Shown: piece after piece, positions 10,819 through 22,552 of the stretch
Layout: each line of letters starts with the position of its first letter
Position numbering within the stretch: the first letter of the stretch is position 1
Origin: Adiantum capillus-veneris
Taxonomy: Eukaryota; Streptophyta; Polypodiopsida; Polypodiales; Pteridaceae
DNA length: 64,000 bases
Assembly: GCA_014529385.2 (NCBI GenBank)
Contig: CM043968.1
Location: forward strand, 125,325,518 to 125,389,517
Reading direction: 5' to 3'
Made by a program: the position numbers and the translations under genes
The notes under the pieces: generated by a model
Told to the model about the DNA's origin: nothing
The model's input: the letters and a program-made list of their open reading frames with translations, nothing else
Databases searched by the model: none

Positions 10819-13800
10819 CTAAAATCTGTCTCCCTCATCATCCACATCTATGGAAGTAGAAGCCTCCTCTCTGTCACGCTTTTTTGAGTGAAGCAAAGGC
10901 CGCACGCATGATGCAATCAGATCCTCATCACTATCAATAGAAGCACAAGCGCGTCCTGTAGCCAAACAAACACTAAGAACAGGAGCGGTACCACACCCAA
11001 ATTCCAAACATATGCCCTTCGGCCTACACAACATTTCCACAAAGCATACCAATAGTCCATGGATCCTCTGTAATGCACCACGCCATGGCTCTCCCAAAGA
11101 AGATAAAGCCCAAGAATCATCAGGGAGGTAATGCTTCATTAGAGAATCTGTTGGCTTCATGCCCGATAAGTGAAACATTGGCGTGCTCTCCATAATGAAA
11201 CATGGTGGATGGACACCCCTCCTATGAACCAAAAATAGCATAGAAGTTTCGCACTACATGTACATAAAAATAAGAGTGTCACATTGTAAAATCTTACCAC
11301 ATATCACCTAATGCAAGTTTTAAAAAATGTTACCTCAAATCTTTCTCCATAGTTCTCTATGTAGCCATACGAATCATGGTGCATAATAATAATGCGACGA
11401 TGCACATGCATATCAACTCCTCCACATAACTTCTCAACCCAACGGAGAGTATCTCCTAAAGATAGCCAACTAAATTTTTATGAGCTATAGTATAAAATCA
11501 ATATAGCCAATTAAAACAAAAAAAAATTGCAATTGATAGAAAAACAATAAAATATAACAACAACCTATTGAGAGAAAAACCATACCTGCACTTGAAGCCA
11601 TAACAAGTAACCATCCCGAATCTACAAGTGTATTATGAGCCAAATGGACACCACTACGAACATGCTCCTCACTACAAACATCCCATGGTGGTCGTGTGCC
11701 TAATGGACGATGCAAACCTCCAAAAGGCAAGTCTAAGAAAATGAAATCTGCTGCCCATGCCATCGTACGTCCACATCTAGTATAGAGCATACCCGGTGCA
11801 CGTACCTTGAGCATATGCTCATGAATAGGCACCCATATAGGATTACGTATACCTGCTCGAAAATCACCTACGATAGAAATGTAATCCCCAACCACTGCCA
11901 TACATCTTCCATCTCCCAAAGAAGCCAAAGAACCGAAAGAAATATCCGCAGCATACGCATAAGATAGCACTTTCTTTAGTCCCTTGGTGCTACCTCTTCC
12001 TACATTAACACTCACAAAAAGTAGTGTCAAATAAAGATTCATAATGTAAATTAATCTTGGCATTGTGAGACAAAGTCTCAAGAAGAATATAGTGAAAAGA
12101 AAGACAACCATGCAATGGTAAAGTGTCCTCCATCGTCTCCTCATTGGCAAAATCTCCTTCTGCATCTACAAGACATGGCAAAAAAAATCATAACACAAAG
12201 TACCACTTATGTGTATTAGAAATAATGCAATTTTTGAACCATAGCCACCTGTTGGTATCTTTTCTTGGGCTTGATGTACAAGTGGAGGATTGTTGGACCT
12301 TGATTCCTTCTTTTGTGCATCATACATCTCTCTCTCGCGGGTTAGGACATGCCCATGCACCATGTCCACCCACCAAGGACAATTATCCAACTCCCACTTC
12401 GAGAGTTGATGCATAGTGGGAGGCCACATGCATCCTTCTCCACTCACAACCATCCATTGTTTCACCATCAAGAGAAATCTCCAAAGGAAAGATATGTACC
12501 CTTGCTTCCAACTTCACCTCCACAAAATACATATCAATTGTACAATCAAGAGGCACAACAACACCTCCTGGCACATTGACATAATCAACTAGTAATCGTG
12601 TGGCTCTATCTAGAATTCTATGAAGCAAGCCCTCACGACGTAGCCAACTATACGAGAAAAAACAAATTGCATCATTGAATGAAATATATATTAACTTATA
12701 GAAATATTTTCACTTGAGAGCCTTACACGCGAAACATGTGATCTCCTCGTTTCAATCCATAAGCAACTCGAGTAATTTTATCCGCTTCCAATAGACTAAC
12801 CCATAAAACTTTATTCTCTTTGGAAGCATCATGTAAACCAATGAAGTTGAGCTTCTCTACAGTAGCCCAGCTATCTGGTCCCCATTTGAGAGCCCAAATG
12901 CGATCCAACCACTCTTTTCCAAGACGAGGATCCACAATATTTAAAATCTATTATAAAAAACTAATTATTCTAACAATCAAGAGAAAAAAATTCTTACAAG
13001 AAAAGATCTAGATTAGAATTCACCTTCCCAATTCGATCTCCATATTTGCAAGCAAGATCATTTAAAATTTTCTCCTCCTCTTTCATGAGATCATCTTCGG
13101 ATATTCTCAACTTTGATTGCTCCATGCGAAAATGGAATTCCTTCGACATTTGCACCTTTGTATTAAACAACAACAAACACTATTTATTTAAACAAAATTA
13201 TCTTTAAATAAATCAAAAGTTTATACAACAATCAAAGAATGTTTACATCGTACAACAGCTTCCCAAGGTATCGCTTCGTTAAAGGGTACCAAGGCTCAGC
13301 TCCCTTGGAATACTTCTTTCTCACAAATGCAATTATTTGTTGATCTTTCTCTGACAAAGCTCGTAAATAGTCATCATGATTGGCCGCACAAATATTTGAA
13401 CAATTGACCATTTCATCTCTCAAATGAGTTGCAACCAAGGCATGTGTATTCATGCTACATAAAAAAACAAGCTACTTACTTTTCACAATAGAACATCTCT
13501 CCAATAAATTCATGAGTAGTAGAAAAATCCACTTACAAATTCATCCTTTGAAGACTTGTAAGCAATGCAATTTCAGAAACTTTTGTGGGATCAATAATTG
13601 TGCATAGTACACGACAATGCTTTTCTTTCACCATACTAAAATTCTCCTTGATTGCCGCTTGCCATGCAACAGTTCGATGGTTGCCCTCCCAAACATAAAA
13701 CATCTTGTTTGATAGAGATTGCAAGTGTGGCTTTGCTGCCAAGTCATCCTCAAACTCGTTGTTCACAAATATCATCTAAAATACAAAAAATTCAATATAC

Positions 13801-14359
13801 TTACAACTTTCTACAAGAGAGTACCATTAAAATTGAAAGCTCAATAAAAAACATGATCATACCTGTCACTAGGGTTTGTTCTCTTTGACAAGTCCAAATC
13901 GATACAATAAAAGCTCCCTTTTTTTGCATGTACCCTTCTTTTAAAAATGCCGCCTTCAAACCAGAAATGTCATCTCTCAATCCACGAACACGTGCATATG
14001 GAATTAATCGACAAAGAGGTACGGCTGGACACTCAAAACAACTAAATATCCTTGTCATTTGCAAAATATCTTCTCCACTGTGCATATATAATTTGTTGTC
14101 ATCTCCAAGAGCATTTGAAGTCGCTACCTCAGGTCGAACCATATAAGGGACAATTTGCATTGATGCTTCTTCAGGGCCGTAGACATTGTCAACCTCATGT
14201 ACAGAACCAATCCCTATTTCTTGACTTACACCTTCTTCTTGGGTCTCAAAAGTTTCTTGAGTGGTTGAAACTGAACTGACTTGATCACTACATTCAATTG
14301 TATTGGATGATCTTCCACCACGTTTTCCCTTTCTCCTGTTGCCTCCTCGAGAAGAGGGG
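10819..14359 (-). pseudogene. ParB-like / beta-class N6-N4 DNA methyltransferase fusion, nine visible exons
   Basis: Spliced minus-strand gene. Exons by GT/AG sites: 14359-13863, 13775-13537, 13454-13247, 13155-13024, 12947-12727, 12647-12249, 12165-11586, 11455-11334, 11253-10819 (stop TAG). Seven of eight junctions keep frame. Exon 1 has a ParB-type start (LIPYARVRGLRDDISGLK); exon 2 has VWEGNHRTVAWQAA, matching the ParB (D/E)GxHR motif. Exon 7 has FIFLDLPFGG (motif IV, D-x-P-F). Exon 9 has CLEFGCGTAPVLSVC (SAM-binding motif I). Motif IV before I is the beta-class order of bacterial N6-adenine or N4-cytosine methylases. An acidic, low-complexity tail follows. Frameshifts near the exon 1/2 join, at about 12440 and in a T-run at about 12013 suggest a pseudogene, or assembly error. 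The first exon with the start codon was not found in 14360-14590. Introns rule out bacterial contamination. Confidence 0.75.
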
Positions 14360-14598
14360 CTAAAATTATATAGAAAAAGCTTCTTTTAAAATATGAATAA
14401 TAATTAGCCAAAAAATAGCAGCTTTCAACAATAAGAAAGAAAGAACAAGAAAAGCTTCCGATTTTTAATCATGCACAATTCCCATCCCATTTGCTTGTGA
14501 AAATATCCAATTTAGCAAGGAATTTGCATGTGAAATATCGTTAACTTTGGGTAAATGAAGAAAGTGTTACCAATTCAGGACAATCGAAACCCCCCCCC

Positions 14599-15395
14599 AA
14601 ATCCATCCGCGTCGCCACGGATGGGTTTCAAGGGTTCTCATAACGCGTCGCCACGGATGGGTTTCAAGGGTTCTCATATCAGCAGGCTGTAAGGACTACG
14701 CACAAACAGAATTTGGAGCATCGAAACCCCCCCCAAATCGATCCGTGTCGCCGCGGATGGGTTTCAAGGGTTCTCATAACGCAGGTGACAAGGTGGAAAT
14801 CCACAGAAAACATAGCCTCATTTTTCAAATGGCATCAAACATTGTCGTTTATGGTGGTTTGTTCCCAATTTAGAGGGGGACCATGGCCAGCAAAATTTAG
14901 AAGGCTCATCTCCAGCTCAAAACAACCTGCATACCCCCCCCTAAATCCATCCGCGTCGTCGCGGATAGGTTTCTGGGACTATTCAGCAGTCAAAAGTCAC
15001 GCAGTAAACACACAGTAAACCATTCACCGCATTAACACAGTTTTGCAGTAAATCAGTTTTGCCGTAAACAGTTAACGCAGTTTTACAGTTTTGTCTTAAA
15101 CAGTCTTGCAGTCGAAAGTATTGCAGTAACACAGTAACGCAGTTAGCGCAGTCGAAAGTATTACCTTGCAGTCGAACGTATTGCAGTATTGCAGTCGAAA
15201 GTCAAAACAGTTTTACAGGAACGCAATGTACCGAACGGTAACTCAGTAAACACAATGTGCCGAACAGTAACTCAGTAAACAGCAGTTAGCACAGTTAATG
15301 CAGTTCACAGAAACGTAGTTAACGCAGTACACATTAATGCAGTTAGTGCAGAAAGAAGTCTCCCAAATCCATCCGCGTTGTCGCGGACAGATTTT
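14599..15395. repeat. Spaced inverted-arm repeats between the divergent genes
   Basis: Five related units at about 14599-14645, 14644-14680, 14734-14780, 14942-14973 and 15363-15395. Full units start with a C-run, then AAATCCATCCGCG, a short TCGCC/TCGTC-like spacer, and CGGATGGGTTT, so each can fold into an imperfect hairpin. Several are followed by CAAGGGTTCTCATA. They fill the gap between the start regions of the methyltransferase (minus) and transposase (plus) pseudogenes. Confidence 0.7.
15000..15345. repeat. Degenerate GCAGT/AACGCAGT minisatellite
   Basis: Dense irregular repetition of CAGTAAAC, TTAACGCAGT, GCAGTCGAAAGTA and related words. Non-coding. It lies inside the divergent intergenic region; 15396-15849 shows no further gene or repeat that I can name. 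Confidence 0.75.
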
Positions 15396-15849
15396 GGGGT
15401 TTTCAGGGCAGGTTTTTCGCACTTGAGTTTTGCAGGTTTACCTCAATGGGGGTCGACCTTTGCGGGGCATTCTGGCAAGACTTCAAAGAACTTCAACAGA
15501 ATCAGGCTAGACTTCAGCTTCAGCTTCAGCTCCCTCAACTCTCGACATTAGCGCTAACCTTCACTCCCAAACCTTTCATATCAATCTAATATCATCACCT
15601 AAAACTTTACAAAAACATTTAAGACGTTGTCCAACCTAGTTTATTTAATACCGTTACTTCAAATAATTTTTTGTGCCGTCCAATAATTTTTCATGCCGTC
15701 GAATATCTCTTCATCATGATTCGTACGGTCCCCGGTATATATCAAAAATTAAGGCAGTGCTTTAATAGAGTTCAACTTTTTGACAATGAACTCAACTTTT
15801 GTCTCTGTTTGAAGCATTTCAACAATTCTATCTATTCGAGCTGCAAAAG

Positions 15850-18800
15850 ATGAGTCGGCACATCACCATCTACGGTCCAAAGCTCGGCCTCAAACTAGTG
15901 ATACTATTTGAGAATCGTGTGCAGGAGATTAAGGTCAATATACTAAGGCAACACTTTGAGCTGAATGACAATGCGTTTACTCTTCGTCCACTTACCCTTT
16001 CTGGTCCACAAATCAAACTAGAAGCTATAAAAAATAGTTCTGGAGATGATGTTTTTTTGCTAGATCATGAATTTAATCAATTCTACAAAGTCCTTTTGAA
16101 CTCTTTGGAAACATCTGTAGAGATAAAAGGTTCAAAAACGTCTCCGATCCATATTTGTGATGATTTTTTGAGTGCTTCTAGCGCTGCAGTTGAGAGTGTG
16201 ATTGATAAGATCAGGGCCTTGCCCCTCCAAAGTAACCTGTTAGTTGCACTTGAACAGGTCAAAGATGTTGTGAAAGTGAGTGAGCTGCCTAAACAGTATG
16301 ATGGTTACATTGCATTTGAGCTGCCGCCTGCATGTCTTAAATCAGCAATGTTTGGAATGGAGTAGAGGTATGACAATCACATGTGGACTGAGTATGTTAC
16401 ATGCAGTAGTGACAGTTTCAAAGGGATAGTCCGATTTAGCAGATGCTCTGGCCACATACGATGTGGTAATATTGATTTTCCATTTCTTTTAAGATCTAAA
16501 TTTTATAATGAAACTCAATGGAAGGGAAGGTTGTCTTGTTCTCCAGCAAAGGGACTCGTCAGTGGCGAGCATGGAACACTCTCTTGCACACATTGTGGAC
16601 AGATGCCAGAGTGTGTTGGTCCGTGTCCTACCGTCATTTATTATTGTATTCCTGCAAATAGAATCTCTTCTACAAGGTGTGCAATCCACTTCGGCTTTCA
16701 CAAACACCCTGTAGGTGAAGGACATAGTCGAGCTATAGAGCAAGGAATTGGTGAAGCATTGTTTACACGAGCAACTTTAGATCCATACACCACTGCAAAG
16801 CAATTGGAGCGGGGTGCAACAGAAGACATTATCATGGACAAGCTCATGGATTTGAATTCAGACAAGATAAGTCATATTGGGGGTGATGAATTTGCAAACT
16901 TTCTTGATACTATCACTCCTCTTTCAAGCAAGCGCCGTGTGCAAAGAAGCTTATGTTGTGAAAAAAGAGCTAAGGGTGTTTCATCAAAAGGGTTGGAGGT
17001 TGTTCTTGATCTAAAGAGAAAATGCAGATACCCATTTGTGCATAGTGTTTTATTTCCAGGACAGTTTGGAGGTGGTCAACAGCCTCACATATTTAAAATG
17101 TCTATTAAAGGCCCAGGTAGTGGTGTGGATTTGGTCAATCGTATGAGGCCAAGAGGAAATCTGCAAGATATGTGGGTACACTTTGATCATGTGCATCGTG
17201 TTGTTGGCTGGCCCACAATGGCAGCCCATGTGTATGACCCCTTTGTGCGTGAACTTTTGACTTTGGCTACTTGTGAGTTCAATGTTGAGAACAAACATGC
17301 ACAGATTGAGTTCTAGAATATGCTAAATAAAGTTGTCATGGAGCAAGGATTTGAGAGACCTGAGTTTAGAGGTTTTATGGCAGATGAGGCCAATGCAAAT
17401 TGGATAGGAATTAGGACAGTGTATTTTGGAGGAGCAAAAAAATCTATGCCAGAAAAGGAAAGGTCATGCATTTTCCATTGGGAACAGAGTATGATTAGAC
17501 ATACTGTTAAATGTATTTTCCCCTCCTTTCAAGAGGACCATAAAATTTTGTGCCGCAAGTGGATGCATGCCCCTACTAAGACTACAGCTCATGTTTGCAA
17601 AGGCGAGTTGCGTCGTTTTGGAGAGCTGGACTTGCTATTAAGAGTGAGATACCAACTCTAGAAACATGGTTGTCTTGGTGGGATGTCAGGGTGCCACATT
17701 GGGGGGGGAGGTTTGTTGCACAAGATGGGTCTGGTGTTTTTGTTCCAATGGCAAACTTGTGTGAAGCAAAACATGCTAGTATGCGTGCCTCTGTGGGATA
17801 CAAGTCTAATATAAGTTTGTTTTAGGCCACAAGTGCAGACATGGCTTTGGTAGTTCTTCAAAGTGTGAGATACATTTCGTATTTAAAGGGAATGAGATCA
17901 TGCACTGGGCCAGGTGTTAAGGATCTTGCTGAGCGCTTTATGGGCCAATCAATGGGTTCTGGTTCTCAAAAGAAATTGGTCGAGTTGGCGCACTCATCAA
18001 TGCACGAGATGGGAATTTTAAGTCCAGAGATGAGCAGAGCAACAATGAGAGAGAAAAGCATTAAGAAAAAACGTCCTATTTTAGTAGACTCTGATGTAAT
18101 TTTGGAAGAGGATAGTCACAGGCCTGAGTTTGTCACGGTTACTACACAAGTTGGACAACATACCAAGGCACCTAGAGTGAGAGCAATTCAAGAGGCATGG
18201 CCTGAGCAGAGTGTTCCCAAGACCGTGTGGGCTATACGAAGGACAGATCCGGGGAGAAAAATGACATGTTTTGGTAAGCTAACAAGCCAAGGCACAAGAT
18301 GTGGTGTATTCATTAATGATTCTATGACTGCGAGCGTCAAGCAGGGTGTTGCTGCTCCATGCTTTTGGGGACGAAGAAAATATCCTCCATGTGGTGCACG
18401 TCCAGGTGGCTTTGTGGAGAGTTTTGTTTGGTTTTGCAATAGTAGCAACACTCACTCTTGGAACATTGATGAGATGATCGTTGGCCCTCCAGGACCGGCT
18501 CCAGGTGTGTGGATGGTGGCACAAGGTACAAACTTGCTTTCTGAAGAGGCTGCAATGCTTCAGAGAAATGGCTTTGTCCTTCAAGGAGGAAATAGATTTC
18601 CACAAATGCCGCAAGGTATGGCTACTACTAGTCGTGTGCCAACTAGTTTTCGTCCAAAGTATCGAGATGGAAAGATTTTTAAATGGAGGTCTAAACTAAC
18701 AAAGGAATTCCATGATAGGATAGAAGCTGGTAGAATAATGCAAGCCAGCTCAATTAAGGAAGTGATTGTGGTTTGCAACGAGTCCCATGTTTTCTATGTT

Positions 18801-19089
18801 AGCACAGAAGGTTCGGTGGAAAAAGGGGTGACTTATTCAGTGACTCTTTCCGATTTTCCAAGGTGCACTTGCGAGGATTTTCTTTCAGATTCTTGGGCTT
18901 GACTCGTCAGCTCATGAGTTTGTACATCAGTCTGCTTTGACAAAGGTTGAATTGTACCAAGCATTGGGAGGAACTAGGGTATGTGTGAAACCTTTGTTAG
19001 AAGAACAAAAGTTGAATTACGCCTTTTTGTGCCCTTGTTGGTGGCGGCGGCTAGCTACACTATATATGCATTATCGTAATGGTGTTTAA
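15850..19089 (+). pseudogene. MULE-like DDE transposase with C-terminal SWIM zinc finger
   Basis: Single-exon reading frame starting MSRHITIYGPK. Motifs in order: HVYDPFVRELL (probable first catalytic Asp, about 17230), FMADEANANWIGIR (second Asp, about 17380), ERSCIFHWEQSMIRH (the C/H motif after it, about 17460), NLCEAKHASM (probable catalytic Glu, about 17755), and CTCEDF (first half of a CxCxnCxH SWIM finger, about 18870). The catalytic assignments are inferred from the Mutator/MULE pattern. Breaks: in-frame TAG at 16363-16365, 17314-17316 and 17823-17825; a frameshift at about 17610; and a deletion plus frameshift at about 18888 that removes the C-x-H half of the SWIM finger. The reading resumes as GLDSSAHEFVHQSAL and ends at TAA 19087-19089. 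Comparison with the copy at 20237 shows what is missing. Confidence 0.72.
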
Positions 19090-19716
19090 AGTTGCTAGCA
19101 TATTTTTTGCAGTAGTATATCTTCCATTTCGATAAGTTTGGAGATCTTATACATCAAACAATGTAAAGTGTTTTCTTGAGAAAATTATTATTTTGTTATT
19201 TCTCTTTGTTATATTATAGTTTTACTTGTGATGTTGTAAATGTTCAATTAGTGGGATATTATTTGATAGATTCTATTGCATAGATGAAGAAGAATGGCTA
19301 ACATGTTATTTTGAGAATATTTGTTGTCGTTATTAGTGTCTACAGTTGGTTGAGAAAAGCTGCAATGCTCTATTTGGGTCGGTATGTCACCTTTTCAGGT
19401 GATATATATTACATGACCTGGTAGATTGAGGATGGCGAATGTTGCAATTTGTTTCCTGCAGGTAAAGTATTGGATATGTTAGTGGTCTGCTTTATTGTGC
19501 AATCAAATTCTTTTATTGTGCTACATCCTACATAGAATCGATTCCATGTAAAGATGAAATTGGTGGTGTCGCTCGATACTCAGACTGCTCGAAAACATTC
19601 GCTCGGGCATTGGAACTCCCCCATTACATAGGCAAGAAGCGTTCATCTTCTGGAAGGCCCGGTTTTAGGAGTAGATGTGCTGCCTTCGAGTGGCAAAAGA
19701 AGATTCACCACGTTCC
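19090..19716. other. AT-rich non-coding stretch
   Basis: 3' flank of the transposase pseudogene. I looked for a terminal inverted repeat matching the far side of the methyltransferase gene and saw none by eye. No gene. Confidence 0.5.
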
Positions 19717-20069
19717 CTAGCTGCTGGTCATTTCCTCCTCATCCTCCTCTGTGATGAGCCCAATCTTCTTCCAACAAGAGAAAGCGAATTGTCCCTTCTC
19801 GACCAAGCTGAGTAAGGTCCGCATATTGAGTTCCATGCGGCAATGATAGAGGCGATACACATTGATTGTTGTCTTTAGAGCCTCCCTAAACCAGTCGGCT
19901 CCATACACGCCTCTCCGTTGGGAATGGCTTCCATGGCATCCCACGCAGACTTGAGTTTATTCTCAAGATCGTCGATCATCGTGAAAAGTAATAGAGGTGT
20001 GCAACGGAAGCTACTAGACACTTTCACAAAAATAGATTCAAGCAATGGTAATTTATAGCCATTGTGCAA
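19717..20069 (-). pseudogene. Unrecognised short coding-like fragment
   Basis: Two overlapping frames join into one plausible stretch: MIDDLENKLKSAWDAMEA, then WFREALKTTINVYRLY, ending in the acidic ITEEDEEEM. Same strand as the SWIM fragment to its right and possibly part of that element, but I recognise no domain. Confidence 0.3.
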
Positions 20070-20236
20070 ATATTATATTACTTTATTCACGATTTGACAA
20101 ATAAACAACCATTTTCCAATTTTGAAAAAACTGCAAATCAATGTACCAAAATGTGGCCATCATAAGATAAAATTAGAAACTAGTATAGTTGTCCATTTTG
20201 TGAAGCATACAAACAAAAAGTGAGAAACGATAAATG

Positions 20237-21154
20237 CTATGCATCCATGCCTCGATAGGTTCGGCTTCGGCTCAGTGCCCTGAAGATATCAGCATTTGCC
20301 AGGATTGGTTGATGGATAAACATGTTCTCATTTTGGCTTAACCCTTGCACACGCAGATAAATAAAATACAAATGTTTACATGCAAGATATGGTTTTTGCT
20401 TTGACACCCGTTCCATGAAGTCTGGACATGTGCACGATGGCTGGTTGCAAATACAAACTATGTACATCCCGACATGACCATTTTCACTTTTGGTCTCTAC
20501 TTTGAAGACCTCATTAACACCATCTGTTGCACATATCTCTTCTACGACCTTCGCTCTCAGGGCTAGTGCTAAACTGATCTTGCAAGCAGCATCCTCGGAA
20601 ATGGAAGTCCGATACCGTACACACACACCATCTTGCATTGTGGCTCTTGCACTGCCTTCAGGAGTGGATGTGTCTTTTGACTTGAAAAGAAAGTTGATCA
20701 TATTTTGTGCAGGAACAACTGACGTTACACTAGATATTCCTTCTTTGCTAAGCTCCACTTGATACCCCCCTTCATGCAATATTTGCACCTCATCCTCTGA
20801 TAGGTTGGTGCCCACATGTACGGGCCAAGTGTGTGGTGGATGCTGAGGCTGCGGCTCAATGTTCTGGTCTACTATATGGCAATGCAAGACATGATCCGGA
20901 AAAAACCAAAACCATTGAGGCACCACACCATTTGGATGCTTTCAATATCCTTCAAAAGATGGGTCCAATATACCAAGGCTAGAACCTACAATTTTGCATC
21001 CACACCTTCGTCCTCCTCTTGGCGTGCCGCTACATGTGACCCTACTACCTTGCATTAGGAGAAAGTTGGACTCACTTTTGGGCCTTTCAGTTCTAAAGAG
21101 AGAGTGGCGCTCGACCAATGAGGAAGAGGCTAACGTTACGTTGAAAATTGACAT
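20237..21154 (-). pseudogene. C-terminal half of a second SWIM-finger transposase relative
   Basis: Collinear with 18240-19000 of the plus-strand transposase: a Cys-containing RVTCSGTPRGGRRCG block, the WFWFFPDHV block, HVGTNLSEDEVQILHEGGY, then an intact SWIM finger CTCPDFMER...CKHLYFIYLRV (C-x-C...C-x-H). It ends in RSRTYRGMDA with a stop at 20237. An in-frame TGA lies at about 20942. The catalytic domain is absent. SWIM fingers bind DNA or protein and are common in MULE-type transposases. Diverged enough to be a different subfamily. Confidence 0.65.
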
Positions 21155-22186
21155 TTTGGAGTCAAGATCTTTTTAAAAAAGGGAGCAAATATTATTTTTG
21201 TTCATCAAATTGCACAATTTTACGCTTTCAAGGCATAAATGCCGTAAGTCGTACTAACTCTGTACCGAGGAATTTCAGAACTTTCATTGAAGACTCTATC
21301 TAGTATCTTTATTCCCGCCCAAATATGACTTTGAGTAGCTCTACTTCCCTCTCAAAACTTCTTCCCTTTTTCATATTTGCGCTAACCTTTCTGTAGATTC
21401 TAGTGCACACCATGACTACTTCTCGAAGGCCTATCACTACCATTGACTCTGTTATCATTTTTAACAGTTATACTACAGATGATCAAGCATGGATACCATC
21501 TTGAATAACTATCGGAAGTTGAGTTCTACTGCAAACTAGGAGGAGGAAGAGGAGGCAATGCAATGATTTCGTGCAGGCTTTCAAGGGACAAGTTCAAGAG
21601 TTTAAAGTGTGTGTACAAAGCAAGCGGGTGAAAGAGGTCCTCATACAACATGCTTTCCAGCATGCAGACTTAAAGTTGCAAATATCTCCTCCAAGTTTTC
21701 CAAGGCATCGACCCAACTGTAAGTTATTTTGAGCATCTCGCTTACTGCGTGATTATATTTGAAGGTTAAGTGGTGGATATCATCTTTGGTATGTTTCAGA
21801 TATTTATATATTGAATAGGACAGATTGGCAACCAGTTGAGAGCATAGTTGGGATTTTTGATGCTTTCCATACATTTATTGGTGAGCAAATGTACCAAGGA
21901 AGACAACACAAGGAACTTGCAGATAATGGAATATGCTTTTATGATATGTCGTATGTGGAACCAAGAACTTCCATTGGTTGGGGTTGTGTAGCTCCTTTGT
22001 CACTTCCATCCTTTGACATCAAGGATTGGTCTTTGCCAGCTTTGCAAACTAGTGAAATCTTTAGGAATAAGTTGTTTTAGGATATACAAAAGTCCCTCAA
22101 GTATTCAATTGCCACAAAAATAGTTCGGCTCGCACTATTTATGCCTCTTGAAGTGTTTGTAGATTTTTTCTTTGATGAGCAAACCT
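21155..22186. other. Mostly non-coding; short unidentified plus-strand ORF
   Basis: The one coding-like piece is 21811-22080 (plus, 89 residues), with WQPVESIVGIFDAFHTFIG and GICFYDMSYVEPRTS. Its composition looks protein-like and may be a relic of a transposon protein, but I do not recognise it. The rest shows no gene. Confidence 0.3.
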
Positions 22187-22403
22187 TTATAGATTAGGTC
22201 TTTACAAATGGCTTGTCCGGCCATGAGCTCATAAACATCTAACTGGCTCTCTAATATACAATTGCTCCCATAAGAATAATCATACATCCTTTGACAAATT
22301 CTCGGCTTAGAGATGCTTCCTTACAAAAGGATTTTACAATGGTTTCTCAGAAAAATATGATCCTTCTCTGGAAACGGCAGCTTGTTGCTTCATCCGCCCA
22401 ACA
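22187..22403 (-). repeat. 3' LTR stub of element F
   Basis: 217 bases collinear with 39487-39707 of the 5' LTR, with only a handful of differences. Begins (minus) TGTTGGGCGG right after the polypurine tract. Beyond 22187 the match ends, so about 690 bases of the LTR are lost. Confidence 0.85.
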
Positions 22404-22417
22404 CTCCCCCCTTCCTT
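22404..22417 (-). other. Polypurine tract of element F
   Basis: AAGGAAGGGGGGAG immediately before the LTR TG. The same 14 bases recur at 28124-28137 and 40454-40467. Expected primer for plus-strand DNA synthesis. Confidence 0.85.
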
Positions 22418-22552
22418 ATCCTTGCACGCCCTCGTGCAGGTTCAATGCTTTGGCCGTTGATGTGGCTCCAATGAAGCAAGTGTCGCTGAAAAACTTCTTG
22501 TTCGGAGGACGGCTTCGAGGGCTTCTTGATGCTATCTAAAAGGATTTTTAGA

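Noticed and set aside
10591-10887. 98-residue plus-strand ORF
   Set aside because: Overlaps the last exon of the methyltransferase antisense and has no recognisable features.
10819-14359. Bacterial contamination as the source of the ParB-methyltransferase
   Set aside because: Consistent GT/AG introns and surrounding plant retrotransposons make a nuclear plant origin far more likely.
15850-18905. Reassigned TAG codon in the transposase
   Set aside because: A frameshift and a deletion are also present, and other ORFs in the window use normal stops, so decay is simpler.
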